Part shown: positions 32,848 to 44,039 of the stretch, piece by piece
Layout: the number at the start of each line of letters is the position of its first letter
Numbering within the stretch: position 1 is the stretch's first letter
Notes under the pieces: generated by a model
The model's database searches: none
The model's input: the letters and a program-made list of their open reading frames with translations, nothing else
What the model was told of the DNA's origin: nothing
Assembly (NCBI GenBank): GCA_037576215.1
Contig: JBANDB010000012.1
Coordinates: forward strand, 2,542,001-2,606,000
Direction: 5' to 3'
DNA from: Armillaria gallica
Lineage: Eukaryota > Basidiomycota > Agaricomycetes > Agaricales > Physalacriaceae
DNA: 64,000 nucleotides
Translations under genes and position numbers: made by a program

Positions 32848-33798
32848 ATGGAAGACGACGCTCGGATTATTACCATCGCACTAGGAATACCAAGCGCCAC
32901 CTTCGTCTCCCTTACCCTCATTCTTGCCATCAGGTTCCGCCACAGAACAAGGCAGTTACAACTACGACGACAAGAAGAGGCGCACCGCACCTCCCCAGTC
33001 ACTACAGATAATAATAATGGCATCTCGCTCGAGCAGCAGCCACCCCGACTCGTCCCACCCGTACCACACCGAGCGGTCCCAGTCTACAACTTCCCTGGAC
33101 AGCGAGTCGACGAGGAGGAGGTCAACGTTTCTGAGTCGACTTCTACCGCGCTCCCGGAGGGAAGCTCTATTACCCCTCCCAGAAGGGGTCCAGCAGAGGT
33201 CGACATCACCTCCGAACATCCCGCTTCCTATTATGCCGCGTTTGTCCCTCGAACTCCCTCACCCGACCCGCACCCCCGAACCGACCGTGGGAGGAGATCA
33301 AACATGGGCCGCGACACTCGACCCGTCGCAACCACCGATACTCCAACACCCGCAGCCGGTCTCACTAGCAGCGAGCTCTGGGATAATCTCGACATCCCCT
33401 ACAGCGCCTACTTCCCCGCTCCCGCCTGCGACTCGCCCCATCATCCTGTCCAGACCGGTGAGTCGCCACTCGAGCCTGTACAGGTCAGTGAACCCGTCGC
33501 CGGCCCCTCAAACCCCAGGCGTAGTGGTTGGCGAGCACAACCTCGAAGGTCTCCCCTCCGACCCCCCCGAGCAAGTGCTTGGGAACAGCTCGCCCAGCGA
33601 TTCAGGGAGCGACCGCAGCCACCACCCGAGCTTACGCGCCCACCAGAGGAGCTTAGTGAGTCGACCGCCGTCGGCAGTCCACCAGCACGTCCCCCGACCC
33701 CCTTCCCAAGGCTCACGATCGACGGAGTCCCCGAGTCGACCTCCGAGCAGACGCGCGAGCACTCGCCCTACTACCCCAGTGATGATGACGCTAACTGA
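32848..33798 (+). CDS. E6 ORF0: single-pass membrane, Pro-rich protein overlapping gag
   Basis: 316 aa, intact, starting 42 nt after the LTR at the first ATG of the RNA. Residues 1-6 are acidic (M-E-D-D-A-R) and residues 7-28 form one hydrophobic helix. A basic cluster follows (R-H-R-T-R-Q), predicting a cytoplasmic C-terminus. The rest is Pro/Ser/Arg-rich with a conserved W-D-N-L-D-I-P-Y-S-A-Y-F block near residues 180-192. Frame 1; gag occupies frame 2 from 33017, so about 780 bp encode both. The E1 copy is similar in both frames. I know of no described function. Candidates are membrane targeting of Gag or a regulatory product of leaky scanning. Confidence 0.65.
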   Translation: MEDDARIITIALGIPSATFVSLTLILAIRFRHRTRQLQLRRQEEAHRTSPVTTDNNNGISLEQQPPRLVPPVPHRAVPVYNFPGQRVDEEEVNVSESTSTALPEGSSITPPRRGPAEVDITSEHPASYYAAFVPRTPSPDPHPRTDRGRRSNMGRDTRPVATTDTPTPAAGLTSSELWDNLDIPYSAYFPAPACDSPHHPVQTGESPLEPVQVSEPVAGPSNPRRSGWRAQPRRSPLRPPRASAWEQLAQRFRERPQPPPELTRPPEELSESTAVGSPPARPPTPFPRLTIDGVPESTSEQTREHSPYYPSDDDAN

Positions 33799-35248
33799 GG
33801 CCATCAATTATTATAACGAAACAGACGATGACCCCTCGATCCCCATTCCTGCGTTGCTAAGGCAAGCAGACTATGTTGATATCTATAATTATTTTGCCCG
33901 CGAGTTACCATTTGCCGCGGTTTGGGGAAGAACCCAAGCCGGGAACGATTATTTTATTAGGAAACAGGCAGATCTCCCAGCCGATGAGATTCTACAGTAT
34001 GAGGCGGAGCGAAATGCTCGCCTCCTATGGAACCAAATACACCCGGATGCCGTATTGGAGACCTTTCTCCCTTATGAAGAAGCCGCACAGGAAATCGAGA
34101 CCCAGGAACCGATGCCAGATGAGCCCCCGGTAGCACCTCCCCGAGTCACTAACACATTTGTTTACGCCACCAGACAAGCGGCACCAGGAACGTACCAACC
34201 CGGGTATGCACCTTTTTCCGGTGGCGGTCATGGAGCCGGCGGAGGCGGTGGAGGTGGACCACCAGCACAGCCACCTCCCGCCCCCCCGGTACGGGTAATG
34301 CTACCACGATTCCCAGCACCTCCTGCCATGCCAGATCCGCCCATACCTTGGGAACTACAAGCTGGAGCGATAGCCCCCTACGACGACTTCAAACCAAAAA
34401 TCTTAAAAGAGGTCGACGATTTTCTAGGGGACTCCGACGACATCGCTTGCTTCTTCCTAAAGTGTGAGTTGCATTTCGATGTCTTTAACCGGCACTTCCG
34501 CCACCACCCACACAAGGTCATCTTCTGCGTCTCTCGACTCGCAGGAGACGCTGGAAGATGGTGGCAGTTGTGTGCTAAAGTCATAGGAAAGACGGCAGAC
34601 GGCGAACAACAGTATCCAACATACGACGAGTTCCAGTCGGAACTCAACAAAAGATTCTGGAAGGATGCTGACTCGCAGTTAAGGTATGCACAGTGGGAAA
34701 GGCTAAAGCAGTCAGAACACAAGGATGGCGACAAGTTCTTCCAAATCTTTGAAGAACTGGCATACCACGCCGGGGTACGCAATAACGACCAGATAATGCT
34801 CCAACAGATCAAAAAGGCCGCCCGCCAGTCGAGTAAAAACACCATATACTCATCAGACGGAGACGTACCAACCGACTATCCGGCGTGGAAGGCTCGCTTA
34901 CTCCGAATCGATCTCAATTGGCGCCTCAGGCAGGCGGAAGGAGCAATAGGGCCAACAACCCGACCACAGAAGATGACCACGCCTATACAGGGTGGTCAAG
35001 CTAGAGCCCCTGTACCAACAACAAGTACAGCTACAGGGACTACCTATGGGGGACGCGGACAGCCGATGAACATCGACAAAGCTACGGCAAAAACGGTATG
35101 CTTTGGATGTGGCAAGCTAGGCCACTTCAAGCGTGACTGTCCTACCCGGTCCACGACCCGAGTTGAGTCTTTGCGACGCGCAAACACTTACTGGGATATG
35201 AAAGAAGGCCTCTCAACGATTGAGGAGGTAAAAGAGACCACCGTCTAG
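33017..35248 (+). CDS. gag: E6 Gag
   Basis: About 743 aa from M-A-S-R-S-S-S-S; this start is chosen because E1 shares it, although an in-frame ATG exists at 32924. The N-terminal ~260 residues are Ser/Pro/Arg-rich and overlap ORF0. Then come a conserved block (I-N-Y-Y-N-E-T-D-D-D-P-S-I), a Gly-rich linker near 34220-34260, capsid-type sequence (I-A-C-F-F-L-K-C-E-L-H-F, about 34441) and the CCHC knuckle C-F-G-C-G-K-L-G-H-F-K-R-D-C near 35098. It ends at TAG 35246-35248. Translation probably depends on leaky scanning past the ORF0 start. Confidence 0.85.
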   Translation: MASRSSSSHPDSSHPYHTERSQSTTSLDSESTRRRSTFLSRLLPRSRREALLPLPEGVQQRSTSPPNIPLPIMPRLSLELPHPTRTPEPTVGGDQTWAATLDPSQPPILQHPQPVSLAASSGIISTSPTAPTSPLPPATRPIILSRPVSRHSSLYRSVNPSPAPQTPGVVVGEHNLEGLPSDPPEQVLGNSSPSDSGSDRSHHPSLRAHQRSLVSRPPSAVHQHVPRPPSQGSRSTESPSRPPSRRASTRPTTPVMMTLTEAINYYNETDDDPSIPIPALLRQADYVDIYNYFARELPFAAVWGRTQAGNDYFIRKQADLPADEILQYEAERNARLLWNQIHPDAVLETFLPYEEAAQEIETQEPMPDEPPVAPPRVTNTFVYATRQAAPGTYQPGYAPFSGGGHGAGGGGGGGPPAQPPPAPPVRVMLPRFPAPPAMPDPPIPWELQAGAIAPYDDFKPKILKEVDDFLGDSDDIACFFLKCELHFDVFNRHFRHHPHKVIFCVSRLAGDAGRWWQLCAKVIGKTADGEQQYPTYDEFQSELNKRFWKDADSQLRYAQWERLKQSEHKDGDKFFQIFEELAYHAGVRNNDQIMLQQIKKAARQSSKNTIYSSDGDVPTDYPAWKARLLRIDLNWRLRQAEGAIGPTTRPQKMTTPIQGGQARAPVPTTSTATGTTYGGRGQPMNIDKATAKTVCFGCGKLGHFKRDCPTRSTTRVESLRRANTYWDMKEGLSTIEEVKETTV
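35222..35235 (+). promoter_or_regulatory. E6 conserved gag-pol junction motif
   Basis: GAGGAGGTAAAAGA, identical in E1 and E3. The -1 frame opens after TGA at 35221-35223, so any shift must occur at 35224-35248, exactly where this motif lies. Confidence 0.5.
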
Positions 35249-38200
35249 ATGATGATTCAGTCTATTCGGCGGCCCGAGGTTTAGTTTCGGCTGGTACACC
35301 TATCGCATCTTATGATTGTACTTATATATCACCTGTAGTATCCAACGCGCATTCGAATATACCCGCGACTTCGCAATCAGACCAGAAACTAAACCTGAAT
35401 CAAAGGAACGAGGTAGTCACGAAGACACCGGTTCGATCTACGCCTAACGAAGCGACCAACATTCCGCCTAACGAAGCGGTCTTATCTACACCTAACGAAG
35501 CGACAATCCTAGGAACGGGCGCGGTAGTCACAGAGCTATCGGCTCAGCGTTTGGCGAGTAACCTATTACAGGCGAAAGCGGACGGCAAGGCAACCACCAG
35601 ATCGCCACCCATCATAACGGCGAAGCACCAGTCGAGGCCTTCCCTTGGGAAGTTTCAAGCCGCAGTGACGAATGTTCGACCGGATGGGGCAGGAGGGCAG
35701 ACAGCTATGCTCCCGCGTAAACGTCCCCTCACTGAAATCGCAGCTCTACGGAGTCCCTGCCGCGCAGGGAGTTTCGAGGGAATAGCTTCGGCGAAACCTC
35801 CTCTGGTAAAAGAGACGTGCTCACAGGCTGCAGAGTGTAAATCCCACGACGGGGCTCTGAAGACAGCAACGGAGGCCAGCTCCCGCAACACTGGACTTAG
35901 AAAAGCTAAGGACGATATAATCGACTTAGGATCTACGGATGAGGCCTCGAACAACATGGATCACGACGCCAAGATACCGAACCTAGAAGACACGAGGGAC
36001 ACGAGGGTCTATTTGCTCTCGATCCTGAAGAACCAAGAGGACGAACCGGAGTCAGGTAAGTGCCCCTGATCAGTTGCCAATGCCTATCGTGGCGAAGGGC
36101 GACCTGACAAAGGGGGAACGCCGAATGAAACGAGGATCCCGGTCATCACAGAGACGGGCTCGAAGGAACCAGGTGAAGGCGACTGCTACTCAACGGTGAG
36201 AAGCGCAGGCAATCGTTGTGCAGTAGTGCCAGCCCACCTCGCCACCCCTCTCAGGAGTGACGCCTTCGCAGAAAGCTACTCCCGTTCCACGACCGACCAG
36301 AAAGCCGCAGGCTTGGAAGCTGCTAGCGCCCAGGCAGTGCAAAGGGGGCATCAGGTAGCTTTTATTGAAGTACCTGACCACGAGGACATTACCAGTTTCA
36401 TGATGAACAAGAACGCTAAATTAACCCCTTTAGACTTAGAAAATGCGGTGACCTCACCGACGGTAGTTGCACCCGTATGGGGCAACGCGAAGGTTGAAGA
36501 GGCCCCACAACTGTCCCGCACCTATACAAAGGGACAGACCTATAGAGAATGGCTCAAACCATTCGGAGCAGAGTGGACTCTACGCGGCGTAGTACAAGCG
36601 CGGACGGAGTCAGAGGCAAAAGCAATTCTGAAAAACTGGATTCACAAGGCACGCGCAGAAGAGGTCGTCGACTCAATGATCGAAGCAATGAGGGGGATGA
36701 AGCGAATCGATGCACTCTGGTGGCTTCACGAGCTACAAGAACCAAAGCGACTTATCAGCGCGTTAAGCGATAAAGGAAAAGACCTGGTGATCCCCGTCAT
36801 GCTCGGGGCTCCAGGAACAATTTCCAATATCTCTACAACCACGCTGGTAGACAGCGGGTGCACCAGTAGCGCCATCAATCAAAAATTCGTTAAACAACAT
36901 AACATCCCAACTCGACCGACAGCCGCTCCAATCCCAGTCTATAATGCTGACGGAACCAAGAACTCAGGAGGATCAATTACCGAATACGCCGAGATCGAGC
37001 TCAAAATCGGGGATCATTCTGAACGAATAGATCTAGCCGTAACAGATCTCGGTGATAAAGAGATCTTCCTCGGTCACGATTGGTTAACCAGGCATAATCC
37101 GATCATCAATTGGAAGACTGGAGGATTAACGTTTGCAAGATGCGAATGCCATAAAAACCCATTCACATTACCTGATGCGGATCCCAACGACAAATGGGAC
37201 GAAGAACTGGAAGAAGGGGACGCCATCCTTGCAATAGATTTTACGCGGGCTATTCTCATACGTGCGCATCACACCAATGACTTAGCCGCCGCGGCCAACG
37301 CAGACAAAGAGGCCAAAACGTTCGAAGAAATGGTCCCAGAATGGTGTCGGGATTTCAACGATCTGTTCGATAAAGACAGTTTCAACGAACTTCCTGACCC
37401 AAAGACGTGGGACCACGCCATCGAGCTTACTCCAAACGCAAGCGCCAATCTAGACTGCAAGGTCTACCCTTTGAACCGGAACGAACAAGCGGAACTCGAT
37501 AAGTTCTTAGACGAGAACCTTTCGAGTGGACGAATACGACCATCCAAGTCGCCCATGGCTTCGCCATTCTTCTTTGTCAAAAAGAAGGATGGCAAGCTGC
37601 GACCAGTCCAGGATTATAGGAAGCTCAATGAGATGACGATTAAAAACCGTTATCCCCTTCCTCTAATCTCAGAACTAATGGACAAGTTGCGGGGTGCCAA
37701 ATATTTTTCCAAGCTTGACGTTCGATGGGGATACAACAATGTGCGCATCAAAAGCGGCGACGAGTGGAAGGCGGCATTCAGAACTAATCGCGGGTTGTTC
37801 GAACCCACGGTTATGTTCTTCGGGCTCACCAATTCGCCCGCCACCTTCCAGTGGATGATGAATGACATTTTCAAAAATCTCATTGCATCAGGCGCCGTCA
37901 CCGTTTACCTTGATGACATCCTTATCATGTCCAAAACCAAGGAAGAGCATCGCCGCATTACACGCGAAGTTCTAGGACTCCTCCGGAAGAACAAGCTATT
38001 CCTTAAAGTGGAAAAATGCGAATTCGAGACCTTGGAGACGGAGTACCTTGGGGTCATCATCAGTGAAGGGAGCATCCGCATGGACCCAGTCAAAATCGCA
38101 GGAATCGCAGAGTGGCCTGTACCAATCAAAAAGGTACAGCTCCAGTCGTTCTTAGGCTTTACCAATTTCTACAGACGTTTCATCAAGGGATACAGCAAGG

Positions 38201-40407
38201 TCGTCAAACCAATGACCCAGCTGACAGGAAACGATCCATGGAAATGGGGAAAAGCACAACAGGATGCATTTGAAGAATTGAAACGCCTATTAGCCGAAGA
38301 GGTGGTATTGGCAATACCCACCGAGGAAGGAAAGTTCCGCGTAGAGGCGGATGCAAGTGAGGGAGCGATAGGTGCGGTATTGACGCAGGAGCAGGATGGA
38401 AAATGGCGCCCGGTCGCATTTTTATCCAAATCCCTCACTACGACAGAACGAAATTACGAAATTTACGACAAAGAGCTGCTCGCAATAATGATTGTGCTCG
38501 ACGAGTGGAGGCACTATCTAATGGGCGCAGCACAGGACTTCGAAATATGGACGGATCACCAGAATCTCCAGTATTTCCGAAAACCCCAGAAACTCAATCG
38601 GCGACAGGCGCGATGGGTTACTGAGCTGGCCGAGTACCACTTTACGCTACACCACAAATCGGGAACCGCAAACAAGAAAGCCGACTTACTTAGTCGCAGA
38701 GCAGACCACGAGCAGGGAAAGGAGGACAACGATGAGGTTATTGTCCTCAAACCCGAGCATTTCCGGGCACTAGTCATGCCCACTATCGAGGAAACCCATT
38801 CCAAGATAAAGCAAGCCACGCTCGACCACCACCGATGGGACAAAAACATTGCGACCTCCCTGAACCACGACCGAGGACTGAAAATGAGTGACGGGTTAAT
38901 CTATTACGATTCCCGCATTTATGTTCCTTCCGACCACGCGTTACGAGGCGAGATAATCGCACAAGTTCACGACCACATCACGGCGGGACACCCCGGCATA
39001 GAAAAGACTAAAGAACTCGTCTTACGAGAATATTGGTGGCCCAGGATGAAAAAAGACATAGAAGATTATGTCCGCGGCTGCGAGACGTGCCAACGAACCA
39101 AGTCAAGCACTCAAGCCAAAGCAGCGCCGCTTCATCCAAACGCCATCCCATCCCGACCCTGGACTCACATCTCCGTCGACATGGTGACTGGTTTACCAAA
39201 GAGCAATGGTTTTGACGCAATCCTAATGATCGTCGACCGTTTCTCCAAGGAAATCATACCTGTCGCATGTACCACAGAAATGTCATCGGAAGGGTGGGCC
39301 AAGATTCTACGAGACGAAGTCTACACCAAGCACGGAATGCCCCAGGTCGTTATCAGCGACCGAGGCTCCGTGTTTGTATCCAAGTTCATGAAAGACCTTT
39401 ATGACTTACTACAGATCAAGGCAAACGTATCCACCGCCTACCACCCACAAACTGACGGACAAACTGAGCGAGTGAATCAGGAGGTTGAAAAATACCTCCG
39501 GATCTTCGTCAATCACCGTCAGAACGACTGGGCGGAATGGCTCTCCCTCGCGGCTTTCTCTCACAATAACCACGCCCACTCCGCAATGGGTAAAAGTCCC
39601 TTCGAGGTTACCCATGGCTATATCGTCGAGGTCCTCCCTGGTGCCGTATGACCCCAAGCACCCTTTAGAACACCGGCCTCGAACACCTTCGTTTCAGATA
39701 TACAGAAAATCCACGCCGAGGCTAAGCAAGCACTCGAAAAAGCCGCTGATCAGATGAAAGCCCAATACGACAAAAAGAAAAGACCTGCGGTTGATTACTC
39801 GGTGGGAGACAAAGTGTGGCTCGATACGAGCAATCTGGCACTTCCACGTCCGAAGAAAAAACTTGCAGACAAAAAAACGGGCCCCTTCCCTATCATCGCC
39901 AAGATCGGAGCCTCGGCGTACAAATTAAAACTCCCTCCAGGCTGGCGCATCCATCCAGTATTCAACGAATCACTCCTAACCCCATACATGCCACCCGCAT
40001 TCCCTAACCAGGAACAGCCGCCTCCGCCGCCACCCGCCCTTGTTGACGGGGAGGAGCACTATGAAATCGAGCATGTACTCGACCATAGAGACCGAAAGGT
40101 CCGAGGAAAGGCTGGCGAACCATGGCACTGGGTCACGGACTACTTCATCAAGTGGAAGGGATATGGACCGGAATCCAACAGCTGGGTAAAGGAAGACGAC
40201 ATGGACGCCGACGAACTAGTCGACGAATACCTCGCAGAAAAAGTGAATCGCACCAAACAAGAGACAGGAGATTGGCAGTCCTATACGGATCCATTCACTG
40301 GTCAAAAAGTTTGGTACGACCAAGAACTCGACTGGGATTGGTTTGGTGGCAACGACGACCCCTCGACAGGCTCGAAATCGCCGTACGAAGCAACAGAAAT
40401 CCCATAA
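35224..40407 (+). pseudogene. pol: E6 pol (two premature stops)
   Basis: Frame 1, -1 relative to gag. A linker of about 300 codons includes three P-N-E-A repeats near 35442-35505. TGA at 36067-36069 corresponds to CAA in E1, so both derive from CGA. Then protease (L-V-D-S-G, about 36846), RT (Y-L-D-D, about 37906), RNase H (V-E-A-D-A-S and I-W-T-D-H-Q-N), integrase zinc region (about 38960-39100) and D...D...E core (V-D-M, I-S-D-R-G, H-P-Q-T-D-G-Q-T-E). TGA at 39649-39651 splits off the integrase tail and chromodomain (H-V-L-D-H-R, Y-F-I-K-W-K-G-Y, 40060-40240). The long middle frame (36070-39651) is otherwise uninterrupted. Inactive unless stops are read through. Confidence 0.85.
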
Positions 40408-40753
40408 ACAAACACAGTCGAGCCCTATAACGGGGGATAGCCAACGGGCCCTCATTCACGACTTCTATGCCTCATGTCCTCCTTCATGCTTCCTTTCGCT
40501 CACGACTTCCAAGATGACCAACATTCCACTAAAATGCGCTCAATAATCGAATGGGTCCAACCGGCGTCCAGAATCTAGTTTTCCACTCGCGTCACCACCA
40601 TATGAAAAGTCCCCGTTCCCTCTGGGCGAACAAGGCCTTTGGGACAAGCTGCAGCGCATATGGCATTTCTCCAAAACACTAGATGTCTCTGGGGACGGCA
40701 TGACGATGAAAAAGACGGAAACTGGACTTACTAGCAGTTGGGACACCTGCCTT

Positions 40754-40766
40754 AGAGGGGGGGTAA
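40754..40766 (+). promoter_or_regulatory. E6 polypurine tract
   Basis: AGAGGGGGGGTAA immediately precedes the 3' LTR. Confidence 0.75.
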
Positions 40767-41289
40767 TGTTACGATTTATTCGTTTTCAAGACATCTTATC
40801 TAATCTTTGGAAGATAAGATAAGATGCTTACTCACCCATGATCTTTAGACCCACGACTCTCAGAGAGCCTTCATAAATCTTCACATCGCTATCACGTCAC
40901 AACTCGGTTGACGTGTACTCGACACAGGGGTACTCTCGTCCTGTGGGACCGACACGTAGCGAACGTGCGTTAGATACGTGCTGGGCACGTATTATTCGTG
41001 CTGAGCACGTCTTATTCTCGGCTACCGTGTATTTGGCTTATTCACTTTCTAACACGGTAGTCACTTCTTAGTACCATTTACAGACCCTCACTTTAGTATA
41101 TAAGTAGCTTACTCAAAGCCTGTATTTCCCTAGCTTTGAGCTAAAGTTTATTCATACCGAACACCCTCCTACTCTGCTAAGAGCTCCTAAAGTGAGTCTT
41201 GGGCGTCAATCATCACAAGGGCTAGACGGTGACTGTACGAACGCGATACAGCCGATCTATTCACCTTTGATTGAAGTTCGGGTCTTACA
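40767..41289 (+). repeat. E6 3' LTR
   Basis: 523 bp, nearly identical to the 5' LTR, followed by TCGAC. Confidence 0.95.
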
Positions 41290-44039
41290 TCGACTATCTT
41301 CTGGAATCTGAATAGCCTCTTCTGCCTGCCACTCCGCCCACATTCTGTCTACGACACTCAGCACTGCCGGACCTGGGATCATCAAAACCGAGCACCGCGG
41401 ACCAGGGCGAGTGTACGCCAGATTGTTGCATTGATAGCGCTCCCTCACAGCGAGGCGGAGTCTCTTCGTGAGAGCCAGAGCCTCAGTGTTGCAGGCTGCA
41501 CGACGGGCTAACCCCCATTGGAGTCGTACATGGGCCTGCTCTTGCCATGACAGGCCTAATGCTGGTGGTGGTGGTGGTGGTGGAGGTGGAGGCGGAGGCA
41601 GTGGGCCATTGACGGCCGGTTGGGTCCAATGCGCCCATCGGAGCATACGAATCATGTCCTAGAATATTTGTATTAGTAAGGAAAACACTGATTGCAATAA
41701 AATCATACCTTCTGCCACGCCTGAAAATACAGCCATTGGCTCACCTCAGCCAGAGCCTGTTCTTGGGACCATCTGCTGGCCCAATCATCCTGGAAGTCCC
41801 GCAGAAAGATTGCCATGGCCAGAGGGCTTGTTTGCAAGGCGTCATAGTAACCCTCCGCTTGCTCCTGGAAAAACTCCCGCTGGTCGGCGTTGTAGTGAAA
41901 GATAAAGCAGGCCTAGAACAAAAAAGATGTCACAGGGGCATATGTAGACAGATTAGATATGTTTACCTGAACCATTTTGGAAATTCGGTGTTATTTCAGG
42001 TGTAAAGCTCCCGTTTGCAGGGACAGTATGATCAACGGCCCAATCCGAAGAACTGTACAGTTCAGGTACCAGGTCATTTATGCACATGTCAGGGTCATGT
42101 GATAATACTCACGTCGCTAGAGACTTTGGCTTCGCCAGATCGATCGTGACGCAAGAAATAGATATATTTAAATGTATACTAATAAGATATCTAAGGCATA
42201 GGGGGAGGGGAGATACCAGCGCCATTGAGAGGCGGCTCCCAGCCTATCCCACCATCCCCCTGTCCCCAATCCCCCTGTCCCCACCTGCCGCTCGACGGTC
42301 CCAGATTTTCAACATCCAGATCTCCCCATCCTCCCATTCCCCATTGTCCACGAGTTGCCCACGTGTCCTCACGACTGCCCCACACAGGGCTATCCGCCCG
42401 TGTTTCCCACTCAGACCAGTTCGTTGGCTGTTCCACCTCCATCGGGCCTTCGGTCGGATTGGGGGTGGTGGTACGCACCGCTTCGTCTTCATCCTCCATT
42501 CCCTCGTCATCGCTTCCCTCCCAAACATCCTCAAAGTCCGGGAGATGTCCCTCTGCCACCCACAAAGCTTCCTCTAAGGCCACAGGTGCCGCACCACCCA
42601 CAACCAATTGCGTGGAGAACGTGGAGACCAGCTCCGACAGGTCGTCGTTCTCATCGGTGGAGTGCAAAAAATACCCGTGGGAGAGGGTGGGAGCAAAAGT
42701 ATCGGCTGTCGCGGGAGGGGGGTATCGGGCGCGTCCTCCTGAATCAGCGGGGACAGACAATGACTGGGGTATCTGTTATGCCCCGCATTGGGCAGATCCC
42801 GGTCGAGGGTTCAGAATGCGCACCTCAGTGCCTGCCAAGTGCGTTGTCAGTACCATGCCGACAATTATGCCGTTGATCGCTTACCGAGCGTACCTCCTCA
42901 ACTAAGGGAGGGTAATCCAAAACCGAACCTTGCACCGGTGCAAACTCTGGGTGCCATGCCAAAAATTCCACTGTGAACTCGGTCACCCAGGGTCCTTGCA
43001 AATCAGCCCGGAGACTGCGATAGTCAGTGAGATGGGATGCGATCGTTTGGAGCTGCTGAAAGGAGAAGACCTGGAATAGACATTTAGAATAGAACCGTAT
43101 CAAATAACAAGTGACGCCTATGAAATCCATCACTGATGCCACAGGGTCAATTTGCTGGGATCAATGAAAACCCGGATAGGAGGATCTTTGTCACCTGTAC
43201 AGTTGTTACCGGTCACAGTTCTCACGTGCATGCTGGTCACTTGATCGCCCAATGTATATGACATCATATGGAAATGGAAATACATGAGCTCAAAGATGTT
43301 GGTATGCTAGAGTTCCTTGGCACTGCTCTGAAAGCAATTCGTCCTTGCCTAACATCACAGAACAGAGTAGATCCTCAATGAGGTGGATGACTGACCGCAC
43401 CAACTCTTCCGCAGCATCAGCCTGCTTCCACTCTGCTGACACCCCCGTTTTGCGATAAACTCTGGTGGTGACGCACCCGACTTGAGAAGCGAGTACATTG
43501 AAGGGAGTGAGTTGGTCATTGAGGTAAACCGCTGGATCCGGGCAGTCTGAATGTGTCGCTGTAGCAAAAAGCCTGGCTAGGAACGACGGCATGCTCTGGT
43601 TCCCCATTAAAGCTGCAAGCGTGGATGGCAGTGTTGAGACAGTCATCCAGGAAAGGGACCTGTCCTTGGACTGTTCGGACCTGCATAAAAATCAGAAAGA
43701 TCACCTGAGAACAAAAAGTATCTCACTTTTCACCCGCCGGCTCCTCGCCTCGCCCACGTACTTTCTTCAGCTTGGTTTTGTGCTTGCGAGCGTACCCACA
43801 TGCATTTGGATGCTCCACTTGATATCTTTTATGGACTTGACGACATATGCGGTCATGATTCCTGAGGTGCATCAGTGAGGGAGCAACACATGGGGGTAGG
43901 ATACTTACCGGTCGTAGTATGCTTGTTGACAGGCTCTATGCCCTGCAGCTCTCTCTTCGACGGTATGGTACTTGCGGGGCCGACCTCACCATTGAGGTTC
44001 GGTGGGCGCGGAGTGAGTCGACGAGAGTAGAGGAGTCAT

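Larger units (their letters stand above)
32283..41289 (+). mobile_element. E6: youngest chromovirus, nearly intact
   Basis: 523-bp LTRs (32283-32805, 40767-41289) differ at about three positions, all C/T or G/A at CpG. TSD TCGAC (32278-32282, 41290-41294). It carries ORF0, gag and pol; the only defects seen are two TGA codons in pol. CpG is abundant, unlike E1 and E3. It is related to E1 (same ORF0, gag start and LTR core), with a longer LTR. Confidence 0.95.
32233..44039 (-). pseudogene. KDZ cargo gene with AT-hook, split by E6
   Basis: Exon 1 (44039-43919) has a stop at 43988-43986 (TGA, CGA expected) and then the AT-hook-like G-R-P-R-K-Y-H-T. Exon 2 is about 43861-43737 and is Lys/Arg-rich. 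Exon 3 starts at 43680 (M-G-N-Q-S-M-P-S-F-L). Later exons lie in 43142-42825, 42760-42191 and 41950-41295 and include acidic Trp/Gly-rich stretches and a 12-Pro run near 41580. The last exon is cut by E6; joining across one TCGAC gives the end Q-A-L-L-A-E-W-Q-G-L and TGA at 32235-32233. Function unknown; a DNA-binding role is suggested only by the AT-hook. Confidence 0.55.

Noticed and set aside
32848..33798. ORF0 as a retroviral-type envelope protein
   Set aside because: It lies 5' of gag, has a single N-terminal helix, no signal peptide plus C-terminal anchor arrangement, no Cys-rich ectodomain and no cleavage site.
34378..34845. Minus-strand 155-codon ORF inside E6 gag
   Set aside because: It is antisense to a conserved gag region, shows no motif of its own, and is explained by codon composition of the plus strand.
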